From Kaistia hirudinis (lineage in GTDB: Bacteria > Pseudomonadota > Alphaproteobacteria > Rhizobiales > Kaistiaceae), in assembly GCF_014196455.1 (NCBI RefSeq), contig NZ_JACIDS010000002.1, positions 682,001-746,000 on the forward strand: a stretch of DNA of 64,000 nt, in the 5' to 3' direction. The position numbers were made by a program, and so were the translations under genes. The notes below the pieces were generated by a model, which made no database searches, had not been told where the DNA came from, and saw only the letters and a list, made by a program, of their open reading frames with translations. Position 1 is the stretch's first letter. Every line of letters starts with the position of its first letter. Below, in pieces: positions 63,803 to 64,000 of this stretch.

Positions 63803-64000
63803 GGATCATTCCTTCCGTGGTGAGTACTGCCGCAGGACTGTCCCCGTAGAAGGTGACGCTTGCAAGTCGGAGCCGTTCTAATAACGCAAAGATGATGCTG
63901 CCGTGATGCACATTTCGGCGATGTCTTCGTTGTCGTTCCGCGATCCGGCAGGACGAGGGTCGCGTGATGGTGGGAAGGCACGCCGTGGGCGTTGCCCCCG

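Overview
This is a GC-rich chromosomal window from an alphaproteobacterium, most likely of the order Hyphomicrobiales (Rhizobiales). The evidence is a RirA-type Rrf2 regulator with all three cluster cysteines, an FrcBCA-like sugar importer, HWE-family sensor kinase architecture, a separate MutA/MutB mutase pair, IalB-like secreted proteins and ECF/RskA regulators. Both tRNA genes encode their CCA end. I see no phage, insertion sequence, CRISPR array or large foreign island. The window is mostly sugar uptake and catabolism, efflux, signalling and central metabolism.

Layout. 1-5.2 kb: SMP-30 family lactonase-like gene, then a divergent MerR regulator and Zn/Cd/Pb-type P-type ATPase sharing a 19-bp-spacer operator, then two IalB-like envelope proteins. 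5.3-7 kb: tRNA-Pro(CGG), tRNA-Gln(TTG) and a lower-GC polytopic membrane protein. 7-14.4 kb: aldo/keto reductase, GGDEF-EAL protein, a glutamine-synthetase-like ligase overlapping a class III aminotransferase, and a divergent SDR. 14.6-16.2 kb: a 25-residue membrane microprotein coupled to a larger membrane protein, a strong terminator, and a 72-residue orphan. 16.6-22.7 kb: xylulokinase, ROK regulator and frcBCA-like ABC importer. 22.8-26 kb: CHASE2 adenylate/guanylate cyclase, a near-perfect CRP-type box, DUF3307 membrane protein and a cyclic-nucleotide-binding protein. 26-28.4 kb: TonB, a periplasmic partner and rirA, with an iron-responsive operator (TGA-N9-TCA) in front of the TonB pair.

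28.5-30.8 kb: orphan UgpC/MalK-type ATPase divergent from an AraC regulator. 30.8-37 kb: compact five-gene operon of RND adaptor, RND pump, ECF sigma factor, putative anti-sigma factor and periplasmic sensor-like protein. 37-44.4 kb: six-gene sugar operon (binding protein, two permeases, ATPase, sugar-phosphate isomerase-like protein, Gfo/Idh/MocA dehydrogenase) divergent from a LacI regulator, with a perfect TGTAATCGATTACA operator between them. 44.4-48.4 kb: MFS transporter/LysR pair and ABC-F protein Uup. 48.5-53.6 kb: SigK-like ECF factor with RskA-type anti-sigma, HWE histidine kinase, PLP aminotransferase and a secreted fasciclin-domain protein. 53.7-57.9 kb: methylmalonyl-CoA mutase subunits and a DUF4332 protein. 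58-64 kb: HerA-like ATPase, VapBC toxin-antitoxin with a 12-bp-arm operator, M20 peptidase, LOG-family phosphoribohydrolase, diheme cytochrome c and cytochrome c'.

Nothing is clearly an undescribed defence or mobile system. The most interesting signals are regulatory: the cyclase/CRP-box/cNMP-receptor cluster, the RirA box in front of TonB, the RND pump carrying its own ECF module, the SigK-RskA pair lying near a fasciclin gene (a parallel with mycobacteria), and hairpins placed between binding-protein and permease genes in two separate ABC operons. Several genes appear to use TTG starts, judged by Shine-Dalgarno placement. All functional calls rest on reading motifs and family memory; no database search was run.
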